From Phycisphaerales bacterium (GTDB lineage Bacteria; Planctomycetota; Phycisphaerae; Phycisphaerales; UBA1924), in contig JADLGW010000058.1 of NCBI GenBank assembly GCA_020849105.1, positions 1 through 64,000 of the forward strand: a stretch of DNA of 64,000 nucleotides. The letters run 5' to 3'. How positions within the stretch are numbered: the first letter of the stretch is position 1; every line of letters begins with the position of its first letter. The notes under the pieces are model-generated. The model worked only from the letters and a program-made list of their open reading frames with translations. It did not search any database and had not been told where the DNA came from. A program made the translations under genes and the position numbers. Positions 1-7,734 of the stretch are shown one piece after another.

Positions 1-2
1 CG

Positions 3-140
3 CTGACCCTGGCCGACTTCGGGTGCTTCCAGACCATGTACGCGACGAAGAACCCCTACGCCGACTGCGACGGCAACGGGGCCCTCACCCTCTCGGACTT
101 CGCGTGCTTCGCGCCCAGGTTCGCCCTGGGGTGCCCGTAG
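3..140 (+). CDS. C-terminal end of a secreted GC-type dockerin protein (partial)
   Basis: This is the last 45 codons of a gene that begins before the window, read in frame from base 3 to the TAG at 138-140. It carries the end of one calcium-binding-like repeat and a full second one (DCDGNG, then DFACF, ending RFALGCP). The ending matches the double repeat that closes five other proteins in this window, so the missing part is probably a secreted protein. Its repeats are more diverged than the others: CFQTMYATKN replaces the usual CFTTKFALG, and the loop is DCDGNG rather than DCNGDG. The function of the missing part cannot be seen. Confidence 0.85.
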   Translation: MTLADFGCFQTMYATKNPYADCDGNGALTLSDFACFAPRFALGCP

Positions 141-182
141 GCCACCCGGCGCCAGCGGGCTGGTGGGGTGCTCTTTTCCGGC

Positions 183-210
183 TTGACATTCCCGGCGATT
201 GTGGTATACC
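183..210 (+). promoter_or_regulatory. sigma70-like promoter of the 397-1422 gene
   Basis: TTGACA (183-188) and TATACC (205-210) are separated by 16 bases, about 185 bases before the start codon. It is one of the few places here with a consensus -35. Confidence 0.5.
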
Positions 211-396
211 GGTGGCGGCAGGCTGGCGCCGGGTCTCGTGGGTGAGGACCGAAGGCACGCCGCTCATTTCTCGGGCGGTGGATTCTGAGAGCCAACCTGC
301 GCCCGGCGTCATTCGGTGCGGCCGATGCGCCCGGGATTTCGCGCCTCCATCGCGTGGTGGACGGGCGCGGCAATCCTTTGAGCAGGAGACAGGATC

Positions 397-1422
397 ATGG
401 ACAGGCTTTGGACGGTCGGCGCGGCGTTGTGCCTGGCGGCGGGGGCTTCGGCCCAGGTCGTGTACTCAATGGACTTTGAGGCCCCGGTGTATGCCGGCTC
501 CGCGGCGGGAACACCGCTGACCACCGGGTTCGGCGGCGGCGGACAGGACGGCTGGTACAACCCCGTGTCCGGCAGCAACGACACGAAGGTCTACACGGTG
601 GTCGGCAACACCTACAACGTCTCGGCAAACCCGCAGGGTGGGGACCAGTTCCAGGTGGGCGACCTGACCCCCGCCGGCGGCTTCGGGCGCGCCCAGCACG
701 CGATCGCCTTCACCGGCGGCAAGTGGAAGGCGACCTGGGACTGCACCGGCCTCTACGCCGGGACGCTCCCGGCCCCGGACAACCTCGGGAGTTTCTCTCT
801 CCAGCCCTCGACCACCTCCCGGTACTTCCAGCAACTGATGGCGTGGGGGTCCACGGCCATCGGCCCGGCGCCGAACGCGGCCAACTACACGGCGACGGCG
901 GACAAGTTCCACATCGCCTACGGCTACTTCATCAATGCCGCGGCCACCGCGCCGACCTTCGCGACGCCGGGGCCGGAGTGGCGCGACCTGCCCGTGAATC
1001 ACTGGTACCGCTGCACGGTGTCCTGGGACTTTGACACGGCCCAGGTCACCGAGTGCACGATCCAGGACCTGACGACAGGCGGGCCGCTCGCCACGGTCGA
1101 CGTGACCCCGCTGAACTGGTACCTCTTCGGCGGGCCGGCCTCGACCAAGCCGCTGCCGACGGACGTTCGCATCTTCGCCGGCGGCGGTTCCGGCACCGGA
1201 CCGGCGGGGAACGTGACGGCCTTCGACAACATCTCGTTCGAGAAGGTCGCCGTGTGCTACCCGGACTGCAACGGTGACGGCGCACTCAATCTCTCCGACT
1301 TCGGGTGCTTCACCACGAAGTTCGCGCTGGGCCAGGCCTACGCCGACTGCAACGGGGACGGCGTGCTGAACCTGTCCGACTTCGGCTGCTTCACGACGAA
1401 GTTTGCGCTGGGCTGCCCGTAG
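397..1422 (+). CDS. secreted GC-type dockerin protein, function unknown
   Basis: 341 aa. An N-terminal signal peptide (about residues 1-20, ending ASAQ) is followed by a roughly 260-residue beta-rich region with aromatic and Gly/Asn-rich stretches, like a jelly-roll or LamG-like domain. It contains FDTAQVTECTI and ends near FDNISFEKV, which resembles other choice-of-anchor exoproteins. The last 55 residues are a double dockerin-like repeat: CYPDCNGDG, LNLSDFGCF and TKFALG twice, ending in LGCP. A purine-rich AGGAGACAGG precedes the ATG. It follows the partial dockerin gene on the same strand. The substrate is unknown. Export and surface or extracellular location are inferred. Confidence 0.85.
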   Translation: MDRLWTVGAALCLAAGASAQVVYSMDFEAPVYAGSAAGTPLTTGFGGGGQDGWYNPVSGSNDTKVYTVVGNTYNVSANPQGGDQFQVGDLTPAGGFGRAQHAIAFTGGKWKATWDCTGLYAGTLPAPDNLGSFSLQPSTTSRYFQQLMAWGSTAIGPAPNAANYTATADKFHIAYGYFINAAATAPTFATPGPEWRDLPVNHWYRCTVSWDFDTAQVTECTIQDLTTGGPLATVDVTPLNWYLFGGPASTKPLPTDVRIFAGGGSGTGPAGNVTAFDNISFEKVAVCYPDCNGDGALNLSDFGCFTTKFALGQAYADCNGDGVLNLSDFGCFTTKFALGCP

Positions 1423-1484
1423 GCGATGGTGGCGCCGGCGTGCGGCCGGTGAACAGCCAAGGCTCGCGGCGGCACGAAGACCCC

Positions 1485-1510
1485 AACCCCGGCCCCTCGG
1501 CGGGGTTTTT
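1485..1510 (+). terminator. intrinsic terminator after the 397-1422 gene
   Basis: Stem 1485-1491 (AACCCCG) pairs with 1501-1507 (CGGGGTT), loop 1492-1500, with a T-run at 1506-1510. It lies between two convergent genes. The same CCCCG-rich stem recurs after other dockerin-tailed genes. Confidence 0.8.
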
Positions 1511-1516
1511 CCTTGA

Positions 1517-2308
1517 TCAGGCGGCCTTCGTCCCCGCCACTCCGTCGCGCGTGACGTAGAACAGGTCGGAGCAGATCGGGTAGGGCAGGCGGCGGTAGTC
1601 CTTGGCGACGCGCGAGTGCAGGCGCTTCACGAACGGGTCCGGCTCCGGGGTCAGGGCCAGGAACATGTCGCGCGCGGGCAACGCGACGTAGAAGTCCCCG
1701 CCCAGTTGCCGCGCGATCCGCGCGTACAGGTTGGTCAGCAGCAGCCGGGCCGCGTCGTACCCGTCCTGCTGCGCCAGGATCACGGCGCGACCGCCCTCCT
1801 TGCTCTCCACCAGTTGCAGTTCCAGTTCCGGCGCATACCGGTCCAGGTTCGCCCGCGCCAGCCGTTCCAGGTCGTCCTCGCCCATGCCCCAGCGGATCAT
1901 CTGCTCGGTCGTCACGCTCACCGTCATCTGCGGCAGGTCGATGACGAACACGATCACCGTGTCGTTGACGAACGGGACGTGCGCGACCATCTCCCGCGTC
2001 AGGTGCTGGAAGATCGTCTCCGGCTGGATGCGGGGCATGATGCGCGAGCGGGCGAACTCGAGCGACATCGCCGTCAGTTGGGCCGCATCCCCGGCGAAGA
2101 GTTGCTGGAGGTAGTGCTCCACGATCTCGGGCCCGCGCCCGGGCTCGTGGTTGACCATCCGGTAGAGGTTCTCCAGGTCCAGGCGGCGGCCGTTGACGAC
2201 GAGTTCCCGCGGCCCCGTCAGTTCCACGGAATACTGCGGCTGGAGTTTGCGCAGGGCCGCGGCCACATGCTCGGCGAAGGCTTCGGGTTCTATAGGCAGG
2301 CCGGCCAT
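1517..2308 (-). CDS. DUF1444 (YtpQ-like) family protein
   Basis: 263 aa from the ATG at 2308 ([11 protein letters not shown]). The reading frame stays open 76 codons further upstream, but that part is Arg/Pro-rich and lacks family character, so the inner ATG with GGGGAAG just ahead is preferred. The protein is soluble, without a signal peptide. It has the layout of DUF1444: an N-terminal alpha-beta part ([16 protein letters not shown]), a helical centre and a long conserved tail ([18 protein letters not shown], then YDAARLLL). The molecular function of the family is not established. It is convergent with the dockerin gene and divergent from acpP. Confidence 0.75.
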   Translation of the reverse strand: MAGLPIEPEAFAEHVAAALRKLQPQYSVELTGPRELVVNGRRLDLENLYRMVNHEPGRGPEIVEHYLQQLFAGDAAQLTAMSLEFARSRIMPRIQPETIFQHLTREMVAHVPFVNDTVIVFVIDLPQMTVSVTTEQMIRWGMGEDDLERLARANLDRYAPELELQLVESKEGGRAVILAQQDGYDAARLLLTNLYARIARQLGGDFYVALPARDMFLALTPEPDPFVKRLHSRVAKDYRRLPYPICSDLFYVTRDGVAGTKAA

Positions 2309-2543
2309 GGCGTGCTTCCCCAAGACACTGTGCCGGCCCCCTGGCCGACAGGGAAGGGCGCGGTCCTCTCGCCCCTCGGAACGTCTATCGACTATCCGGT
2401 ACGGGCGGAACAGCCGGGTGTTCTGCGACGGTTCCCCGGGCGTGTGCCCCATCCGGCCGGGGCGGGTAGTATGGGACCGCCTGCCGGCCGCGAACGCCGG
2501 GGCGGCGATCTTTGCGCACCCGGCGCAACAGGCCACCGCCCGC

Positions 2544-2549
2544 TACAAT
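2544..2549 (+). promoter_or_regulatory. -10 element TACAAT upstream of acpP-fabF
   Basis: A near-consensus -10 (TACAAT) lies 69 bases before the acpP GTG, with no convincing -35. The predicted transcript has a leader of about 60 bases that contains the acpP Shine-Dalgarno. Confidence 0.45.
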
Positions 2550-2618
2550 CGCCGCTCGGATCGCCCCGGGCCCGTCGGGGGATCGTGGGCAGCCTGTCTC
2601 AGACCCGGAGAAGACGCC

Positions 2619-2867
2619 GTGACCGAACAAGAGATCGAGAGCAAGGTCATCAAGATCGTCGCGGAGCAACTGGGAGCGGACACCGCCAAGATCACGCGGG
2701 CCACCAGTTTCGTGGACGACCTGAACGCCGACAGCCTCGACCAGGTCGAGCTCGTCATGGAGTTCGAGGACGAGTTCGAGACCTCCATCCCCGACGACCA
2801 GGCCGAGAAGATCAAGACGGTCGGGCAGGCCATCGACTTCATCAAGCAGGCCCACGGGATCGAATGA
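2619..2867 (+). CDS. acpP: acyl carrier protein
   Basis: 82 aa from the GTG at 2619. GGAG at 2607-2610 gives a good Shine-Dalgarno spacing, and the family length (75-85 aa) fixes this start although the frame is open further up. The phosphopantetheine site is Ser39 in the motif [12 protein letters not shown], followed by the acidic helix II typical of ACPs. AcpP carries growing acyl chains on its 4'-phosphopantetheine arm during type II fatty-acid synthesis in the cytoplasm. fabF follows after 19 bases, the classical acpP-fabF pair, so the two are very probably co-transcribed. Confidence 0.97.
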   Translation: MTEQEIESKVIKIVAEQLGADTAKITRATSFVDDLNADSLDQVELVMEFEDEFETSIPDDQAEKIKTVGQAIDFIKQAHGIE

Positions 2868-2886
2868 CCCGGGCCACGAGGCACGG

Positions 2887-4164
2887 ATGAACCCACGACC
2901 CGATCCACGAATCGTGATCACCGGGATCGGGGCCGTCACGAACCTGGGCCTGGATGCCGCGTCCACATGGGCGGGCATGCGCGAGGGCCGCTCCGGGATC
3001 GTGCGGATCGAGGGTGAGGCGTTCTCCCGCTACAAGGACACCTGGTCCGTCCGCATCGCCGGGCAGGTGCGCGACTGGGACCCGACCGCCCGCATCGACC
3101 CGCGCGAGGCCAAGCGCCTCGACCGGTTCACGCAACTGGGCCTGTACGCCGCGATCGAGGCCGTCGGGCACTCCGGCGTCGACTTCACGAAGGAAAACAG
3201 CGAGCGCTGCGGCGTCGTGATCGGGTCCGGGATCGGCGGGATCGGGACCATCGAGGACGGCCTGATCGTGATGAAGGATCGGGCGCCCGACCGCCTCAGC
3301 CCGTTCACGGTGCCCCGCCTGATGGTGAACGCGGTTGCGGGCAACGTCTCCATCCGATACGGGCTGCGCGGGCCGGCCGGGGCGCACGCCACCGCCTGCG
3401 CCAGTTCCGGCCACGCCGTCGCCGACGCCATGGAGCACATGCGCCGCGGGCGGGCCGACGTGATGGTGGTCGGCGGGGCGGAAGCGGCGGTCACCCCGCT
3501 GTGCGTCGCCGCGTTCATGACCATGAAGGCCCTGTCCACCCGCAACGACGAGCCCTCCCGCGCGAGCCGGCCGTTCGACGTGGACCGCGACGGGTTCGTC
3601 CTGGCCGAGGGCGCCGCGATGATGGTGCTGGAGACCGAGGCCCACGCCAGGGCACGCGGGGCCGCCGTCCTCGCCGAGATGGTGGGCTACGGCAACAGTT
3701 CCGACGCGGCCCACATCACCGCCCCGGACGCCGAGGGCATGGGCGCACGCCGCGCCATGCAGTGGGCGCTCCAGGACGCCCGGCTGGCCCCCGGCCAGAT
3801 CGACTACATCAACGCCCACGGCACCAGCACGCCCCTGGGCGATAAGGCGGAGATCGCGGCCGTCACCGCCGTCTTTGGCGACCACGCCCGGGTGTCCCGC
3901 GGCGGGAAACTGCTGATGAGTTCGACCAAGTCCATGCACGGGCACGCCCTGGGCGCCTGCGGCGCGGTGGAGATGGTGGCCTGCACGCACGCGGTGCATG
4001 ACGGCGTGATCGCGCCCACCATCAATCTGGAGAACCCGGATGAGGGGTGCGACCTGGACCTGGTTCCCAACGAGGCCCGCGAACGCCGCGTCAAGTACGC
4101 GATGAACAACACCTTCGGCTTCGGCGGGCACAACATCACGCTGATCGTCGGGCGGTACGAATAG
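2887..4164 (+). CDS. fabF: beta-ketoacyl-ACP synthase II
   Basis: 425 aa, a full-length KAS II that condenses malonyl-ACP with acyl-ACP to elongate fatty acids. The thiolase-fold triad is visible: nucleophile Cys171 in HATACASSGHAV, His311 in NAHGTSTPLGD, and His353 in KSMHGHALGACG. The usual Thr two residues before the second His is replaced by His351. The C-terminal NNTFGFGGHN glycine-rich strand is intact. It lies directly behind acpP and was probably translated from the same mRNA. The Shine-Dalgarno is weak (GAGGCACGG). Confidence 0.97.
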   Translation: MNPRPDPRIVITGIGAVTNLGLDAASTWAGMREGRSGIVRIEGEAFSRYKDTWSVRIAGQVRDWDPTARIDPREAKRLDRFTQLGLYAAIEAVGHSGVDFTKENSERCGVVIGSGIGGIGTIEDGLIVMKDRAPDRLSPFTVPRLMVNAVAGNVSIRYGLRGPAGAHATACASSGHAVADAMEHMRRGRADVMVVGGAEAAVTPLCVAAFMTMKALSTRNDEPSRASRPFDVDRDGFVLAEGAAMMVLETEAHARARGAAVLAEMVGYGNSSDAAHITAPDAEGMGARRAMQWALQDARLAPGQIDYINAHGTSTPLGDKAEIAAVTAVFGDHARVSRGGKLLMSSTKSMHGHALGACGAVEMVACTHAVHDGVIAPTINLENPDEGCDLDLVPNEARERRVKYAMNNTFGFGGHNITLIVGRYE

Positions 4165-4217
4165 CCCGCAACCGGCCCCCCACGCCGCGGTACACCCCTC
4201 ACGAACGGAGGTGCACG

Positions 4218-5069
4218 ATGACCAGTCGCCGTGGGTTCGCGCGGACCGAGTTCCTTTCTATTCTCGTTGTGGTGCTTGTCGTGGCCGCGGTGCTGCTGCC
4301 GCTGGCGCAGCGCCGGCAGCAGTACTCGAGCCTTCAGCAGTCTCGCCTGAACCTCAGGGCGATCATCGCCGCCCAGTGGTCCTACCGCAACGATGCCAAC
4401 GATCAGCCGCCCATGCGCGGCAACAACTACACGAACGGGTCGATGAACGGCTGGGACACGTGGAGCATTGGCGGAAAGAACTGTTCCATCTTCTGGCAGA
4501 CCCTCGGCAATGGCATCTTCGACGAGTCCGCGTACTCACGCCCGTTGAACCACTATCTCACCAGCGAGAAAATCCCCGTTCCCAGCGGCTATGTGAACTC
4601 GGGCGCCTGGCCGAACTGGACCTTCCGCTCGGGCACCCCGACCCCGGAGGACCGCCTGTCGCTTCAAATCCCGGTGTTCCGGTCGCCGGGCGACCGGTCG
4701 ACGCGGCAGCGCAACTGGCCGAACCCGACCCTGGGCGTCTCGTCCTACGACGACGTGGGCACCAGCTACCACGTCAATATGGCGTGGTGGGGCCAGCCCG
4801 GCCTGCCGCCGGACTTCAACCAGAAGTACAACGAGGGAATCCTTCGCATAAAGAAGCAGGGCCACATCATCGAGCCGCAGATGTACGTCTGGATCAGCGA
4901 CCAGGTCGGCGCCACGGTCCCCGAGTTGCCCGTCGGCAGCCCCGGGATGCCGGGAGAGTTCGGGGGCTCGAACGCGTCCGTCCTGGGATTCCTCGACGGG
5001 CGGGCCGAGTACATCCAGCTCACTCCCGGCGTGAAGGCCGGCCCGAACTACCGCTTCACCCTCCACTGA
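4218..5069 (+). CDS. type II secretion/prepilin-like protein with variant N-terminal motif
   Basis: 283 aa from the ATG at 4218, with GGAGGTG at 4207-4213. The frame is open earlier, inside fabF, but that is a shadow. The N-terminus RRGFARTEFLSILVVVLV is a class III (prepilin peptidase) signal: Gly-Phe cleavage site, Glu five residues after the cleavage, then a hydrophobic helix to about residue 30. The body has the planctomycete pseudopilin layout with Asn/Gly/Trp-rich loops, ending in a GFLDGRAEYI segment that resembles the H-X9-DG motif. Such proteins are thought to be exported as pilin-like or surface subunits. The motif is unusual in having Ala-Arg-Thr where family members have Thr-Leu-Ile. 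Confidence 0.75.
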   Translation: MTSRRGFARTEFLSILVVVLVVAAVLLPLAQRRQQYSSLQQSRLNLRAIIAAQWSYRNDANDQPPMRGNNYTNGSMNGWDTWSIGGKNCSIFWQTLGNGIFDESAYSRPLNHYLTSEKIPVPSGYVNSGAWPNWTFRSGTPTPEDRLSLQIPVFRSPGDRSTRQRNWPNPTLGVSSYDDVGTSYHVNMAWWGQPGLPPDFNQKYNEGILRIKKQGHIIEPQMYVWISDQVGATVPELPVGSPGMPGEFGGSNASVLGFLDGRAEYIQLTPGVKAGPNYRFTLH

Positions 5070-5108
5070 GCGTGCAGCCCGGCTCCCCGCCCGGCCGATA
5101 TCCATCCC

Positions 5109-5384
5109 GTGCCGTCGGACCTCTCCTCTATCTTGCGCCTGGAAGTGCCGGTGATCGTCCGGCTGGCGGAGCGGCAGATGAAGGTGGCGGACGTGCTGGC
5201 CCTGGTCCCGGGCTCGATCATCGAACTGCCCAAGAGCGCCGAGGATGCCCTGGACCTGATGGTCAACAACAAGCAGGTCGGGCAGGGGACAGCCGCCAAG
5301 GTCGGCGAAAACTTCGGGCTCCGCATCACCTACATCGGGGACATGCGCTCGCGGATCGAGGCGCTCGGGCGGGCAGCGGGCTGA
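5109..5384 (+). CDS. fliN: FliN-like SpoA-domain protein
   Basis: 91 aa from a GTG. Nearly the whole protein is one SpoA (FliM/FliN C-terminal) domain: VPVIVRLAERQMKVADVLAL, then GSIIELPKSAEDALDLMVN and a KVGENFGLRITYI strand. In flagellar bacteria FliN forms the C-ring of the motor switch and binds the export apparatus; related single SpoA proteins serve type III secretion. The N-terminal region that full FliN proteins carry is absent. No other flagellar gene is within the window, so whether it works in a flagellum or another export system is open. Confidence 0.75.
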   Translation: MPSDLSSILRLEVPVIVRLAERQMKVADVLALVPGSIIELPKSAEDALDLMVNNKQVGQGTAAKVGENFGLRITYIGDMRSRIEALGRAAG

Positions 5385-5497
5385 GCCGCCGCGGCCGGGT
5401 CGATCCTGCATCCGGCCCGCCTGATCGAACTCGGCATGGGCGCCTCTGTCGTCGCCTCCTACCCCGTCGAGCCGCACGCCTTCACCCGCCGTCGTCG

Positions 5498-5530
5498 TGG
5501 CTGGCGAAGTTTGCGCAGGGGTGCCCGTAA
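5498..5530 (+). pseudogene. possible relic of a dockerin-tail C-terminus
   Basis: One frame reads W-L-A-K-F-A-Q-G-C-P-stop, matching the TKFALGCP-stop that ends the dockerin proteins, but the calcium-loop repeats upstream are missing. A REP-like element begins two bases later, the same order as at other dockerin gene ends. It could be chance. Confidence 0.3.
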
Positions 5531-5532
5531 CA

Positions 5533-5555
5533 GAGCCCGGAGCGCGAGCGACGGG
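5533..5555 (+). repeat. REP-like element, forward copy
   Basis: GAGCCCGGAGCGCGAGCGAC plus GGG. It is the same unit, in opposite orientation, as the array at 5584-5672, and resembles the copies at 40595-40652. Confidence 0.6.
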
Positions 5556-5583
5556 TACCGGGGGGAAGCCGGCGCCACAATAA

Positions 5584-5672
5584 CCCCGCGCTCGCGCTTG
5601 GGGCTCTGAAGGACACCCCGCGCTGGTGCTTGGGGCTCGGAAGGAAACCCCGCGCTCGCGCTCGGGGCTCTG
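5584..5672 (-). repeat. three-copy tandem REP-like array with 32-base period
   Basis: Three 25-base units start at 5584, 5616 and 5648. Each begins CCCCGCGCT and ends GGGGCTC(T/G)G, and they are separated by 7-base linkers (AAGGACA-like). The units are imperfect palindromes. The array lies in the 289-base gap between the FliN-like gene and the end of the UVR-motif gene and could affect mRNA 3' ends of both. Confidence 0.75.
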
Positions 5673-5673
5673 A

Positions 5674-6462
5674 TTAATCCGGCATCTGCCGCAGTTCATC
5701 GCGCAGGATGGCGGCGAGTTCGTAGTTCTCCTGCTCGATCGCCTGGTCCAGCCGCCGCTTCAGTTCCGACTTCTGGCTCACCGGCATCTCGGGCAGTTTC
5801 GGCGTCAGGGCATCCCGCATCCCGCGGAGCATCTGGACCTCCGAGGATTGCTCGAACCCCTCGGGCTCCCCCGCGGCGGCGAAGTGCTGCTTGAGCGCAT
5901 CGAGCCCCTCCTCGATCGCCAGCAGGGCCACCTTGGGCACGTCGTCCTTGATTGCCTGGCTGGCCCGGGCCCGGGCCCGCATCATCATGATGTACGGGCG
6001 GAACTGCTCCAGGGCCGCCCGGTCCCCCTCCGCCGCGGCGTGGCGCCCGCACAGGTCCAGAACCCGGAGGTTGCGGGTGGTGTCCCGCACGACCCCCTCG
6101 AAGTCGTCGAGCATGAGCAGCGCCATGTAGCGGTGGTAGTACTGAACCGCCTCATCGCGGAGGTTCTGGCAGTCCTCGGGCGTGAGCGAGAACCGCCCCC
6201 CGCCCCCCGCCGCCTCCTCGCCGCCCTCGGACCGACGACCCCCGGTCGCCTCGTCGAGTTGGGCCTCGTGGTACTCCAGCAGGCTGTCGTACCCGAACGG
6301 CCGGTGACCATCCGGACGGCCGTCGATGCGCATCTGGAGGATGCCCAGGTCCAGGCGGACCTGGATGCGGCGTTCGCCGTCATCCCCGTCTATGAACCGA
6401 ACATTGAGTTGTCCGGGGTCATAGGGCCAGCCGCTGAGGATGCCGGACAAATCATCGCTCAT
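5674..6462 (-). CDS. UVR-motif protein
   Basis: 262 aa. The C-terminal 35 residues form a UVR motif (SELKRRLDQAIEQENYELA and ILRDELRQM), the helical hairpin by which UvrB and UvrC interact and which also occurs in ClpC and McsA-like proteins. The N-terminal 75 residues are a small beta domain (LNVRFIDGDDGERRIQVRLD) and the centre is a helical region with a run of TPR-like helices (residues about 95-190). It has no nuclease or helicase domain, so it is not UvrB or UvrC itself; it may be an adaptor. It is divergent from the sigma-factor gene. ATG start; GAGAG precedes it. Confidence 0.75.
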   Translation of the reverse strand: MSDDLSGILSGWPYDPGQLNVRFIDGDDGERRIQVRLDLGILQMRIDGRPDGHRPFGYDSLLEYHEAQLDEATGGRRSEGGEEAAGGGGRFSLTPEDCQNLRDEAVQYYHRYMALLMLDDFEGVVRDTTRNLRVLDLCGRHAAAEGDRAALEQFRPYIMMMRARARASQAIKDDVPKVALLAIEEGLDALKQHFAAAGEPEGFEQSSEVQMLRGMRDALTPKLPEMPVSQKSELKRRLDQAIEQENYELAAILRDELRQMPD

Positions 6463-6494
6463 GGTCGGAATTCTCTCGCATCACCCGCACGGCT

Positions 6495-6503
6495 TGTTAT
6501 AGT
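6495..6503 (+). promoter_or_regulatory. extended -10 (TGT-TATAGT) toward the sigma-factor gene
   Basis: The 309-base divergent gap between 6462 and 6772 has one AT-rich island. On the plus strand it reads as an extended -10 TGTTATAGT. Transcription from here would give a leader of about 260 bases that contains the hairpins at 6665-6752. Confidence 0.4.
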
Positions 6504-6506
6504 ATA
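6501..6506 (-). promoter_or_regulatory. -10 element TATACT of the UVR-motif gene
   Basis: On the minus strand the same AT island reads TATACT, 38 bases before the ATG at 6462. It overlaps the plus-strand -10, so the two divergent promoters may compete. Confidence 0.45.
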
Positions 6507-6664
6507 CGACGGTCCGACAAGCCATCGGCAGCCGGCGCGATGCTCCGAGAATAGAGCGTTGCACCTGCTAAAGGTGGGCCAGCCCGTTCATCCGGGAGGG
6601 CGCCGCGGGGGCAGGAAGAGCCCGCGGGCTTGACGGCGTCAAGGATCGACAGGGCGGAGTCGAT

Positions 6665-6752
6665 GCAACACCGGTCGCCTGGTAAGCGAATGGTGTTGCG
6701 GCTCGTTTCGGCGGGCCGGTGTGGATGGAAAGACTGGCGGGTGGTGCCGCCA
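6665..6752 (+). promoter_or_regulatory. two hairpins in the leader of the sigma-factor gene
   Basis: Hairpin 1: GCAACACC (6665-6672) pairs with GGTGTTGC (6692-6699), with an inner TCGC/GCGA stem (6675-6678 with 6686-6689) and a 7-base loop. Hairpin 2: TGGCGG (6735-6740) pairs with CCGCCA (6747-6752) and ends just before the GGGAGAGGG ribosome-binding region. The rest of 6463-6664 shows no gene. Confidence 0.5.
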
Positions 6753-6771
6753 GGGAGAGGGTGGATAGAGA

Positions 6772-7734
6772 ATGAGCCGCGCGATTCGTTCGGCCTCGGC
6801 CGGAGGCGATCTCCAGTCCGACCTGCAGTTGTACCTGCGCCAGATCAACGCCACCGCCCTCCTCACGGCGGAGCAGGAGCGTGAACTGGGCTGGGCCATC
6901 ATCAACGATTCCTGCCCCGCCGCCCGCGAGAGGATGATCAGGGCGAACCTTCGCCTGGTGGTCGCGATCGCCAAGCACTACGCCAACCGCGGCCTGCCCC
7001 TGACCGACCTGATCGAGGAGGGCAACATCGGGCTGATGCGCGCGGTCGAGGGCTTCGACCCGGCGCAGGGCGCCCGGTTCAGCACCTACGCCTCGTGGTG
7101 GATCAAGCAGGCGATCAAGCGGGCGCTGATCAACGCGACGCAGCCGATCCACGTCCCGGCCTACATGGTCGAACTCATCGCCAGGTGGAAGGAGGCCTCC
7201 CGCAGGCTGGAGGCCCAGTTGGGCATCCCGCCCACGCTCCAGCAACTGGCGGACGCGATGGACCTGCCGCTGCGCAAGGTCAGGATCATCAAGCGCGCGG
7301 TGAAGGCGTTCCAGTTCCCCTCGCAGGCCCCCACGGACTCCGACGGCGAGATCATGAGCCTGGGCGAGATGGTGGCCGACACGCGCCACGGCAAGCCGGA
7401 GGACGGCGTCCTGGCCGGCGACGAACTGGCGACCCTGGGCCGCCTCCTGGACTCGATCGACGAGCGCGAGGCCGCCATCCTGAGGCTCCGCTTCGGGCTG
7501 GACGGGTCGGAGCCGCTGACGCTGAAGCAGATCGCCGACGAGGTCGGGATCAGCCGCGAGCGGGTCCGGCAGATCGTGGACGAGTCGCTGACCAAACTCA
7601 ACTCGCAGATCACCGACGACCAGCCCACGCGGTTCTACCGGGAGAACCGGAACCGCCGGGGCGAGGCGCTGTCGCTGGCCCAGGCCCGCGACCAGGCCCG
7701 CCGCCGCGCCCTCCGCGCCCGCGCGGCCGGATGA
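6772..7734 (+). CDS. RNA polymerase sigma factor, RpoD/RpoS-like family
   Basis: 320 aa. Sigma70 regions run in order: 1.2 ([20 protein letters not shown], about 15-35), 2 ([19 protein letters not shown] through [17 protein letters not shown], about 60-125), 3 (about 130-210) and 4 with the helix-turn-helix [18 protein letters not shown] (about 255-275). There is no long region 1.1, so it is a group 2-type factor or a short primary sigma. It recruits core polymerase to promoters. The start follows GGGAGAGGGTGG and a hairpin-rich leader, which suggests post-transcriptional control. The basic Arg/Ala-rich tail (about 300-320) overlaps a minus-strand frame. Confidence 0.96.
   Translation: MSRAIRSASAGGDLQSDLQLYLRQINATALLTAEQERELGWAIINDSCPAARERMIRANLRLVVAIAKHYANRGLPLTDLIEEGNIGLMRAVEGFDPAQGARFSTYASWWIKQAIKRALINATQPIHVPAYMVELIARWKEASRRLEAQLGIPPTLQQLADAMDLPLRKVRIIKRAVKAFQFPSQAPTDSDGEIMSLGEMVADTRHGKPEDGVLAGDELATLGRLLDSIDEREAAILRLRFGLDGSEPLTLKQIADEVGISRERVRQIVDESLTKLNSQITDDQPTRFYRENRNRRGEALSLAQARDQARRRALRARAAG

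Noticed and set aside
1422..1517. REP or attachment site between the convergent genes
   Set aside because: The inverted repeat has a T-tract in the right place and is an ordinary terminator.
4211..5530. Long plus-strand open frame of 439 codons overlapping the pseudopilin and FliN-like genes
   Set aside because: Shifted frame of two recognisable genes; Arg/Gly/Pro-rich translation without family features. High G+C keeps such frames open.
5584..5672. Array with a fixed 32-base period that could be read as a CRISPR
   Set aside because: Units are 25 bases with 7-base linkers; there is no spacer diversity and no cas gene. It is a REP-like tandem.
6540..6660. tRNA or other structural RNA in the sigma gene leader
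   Set aside because: No cloverleaf, T-loop or CCA could be drawn; only simple hairpins further down.
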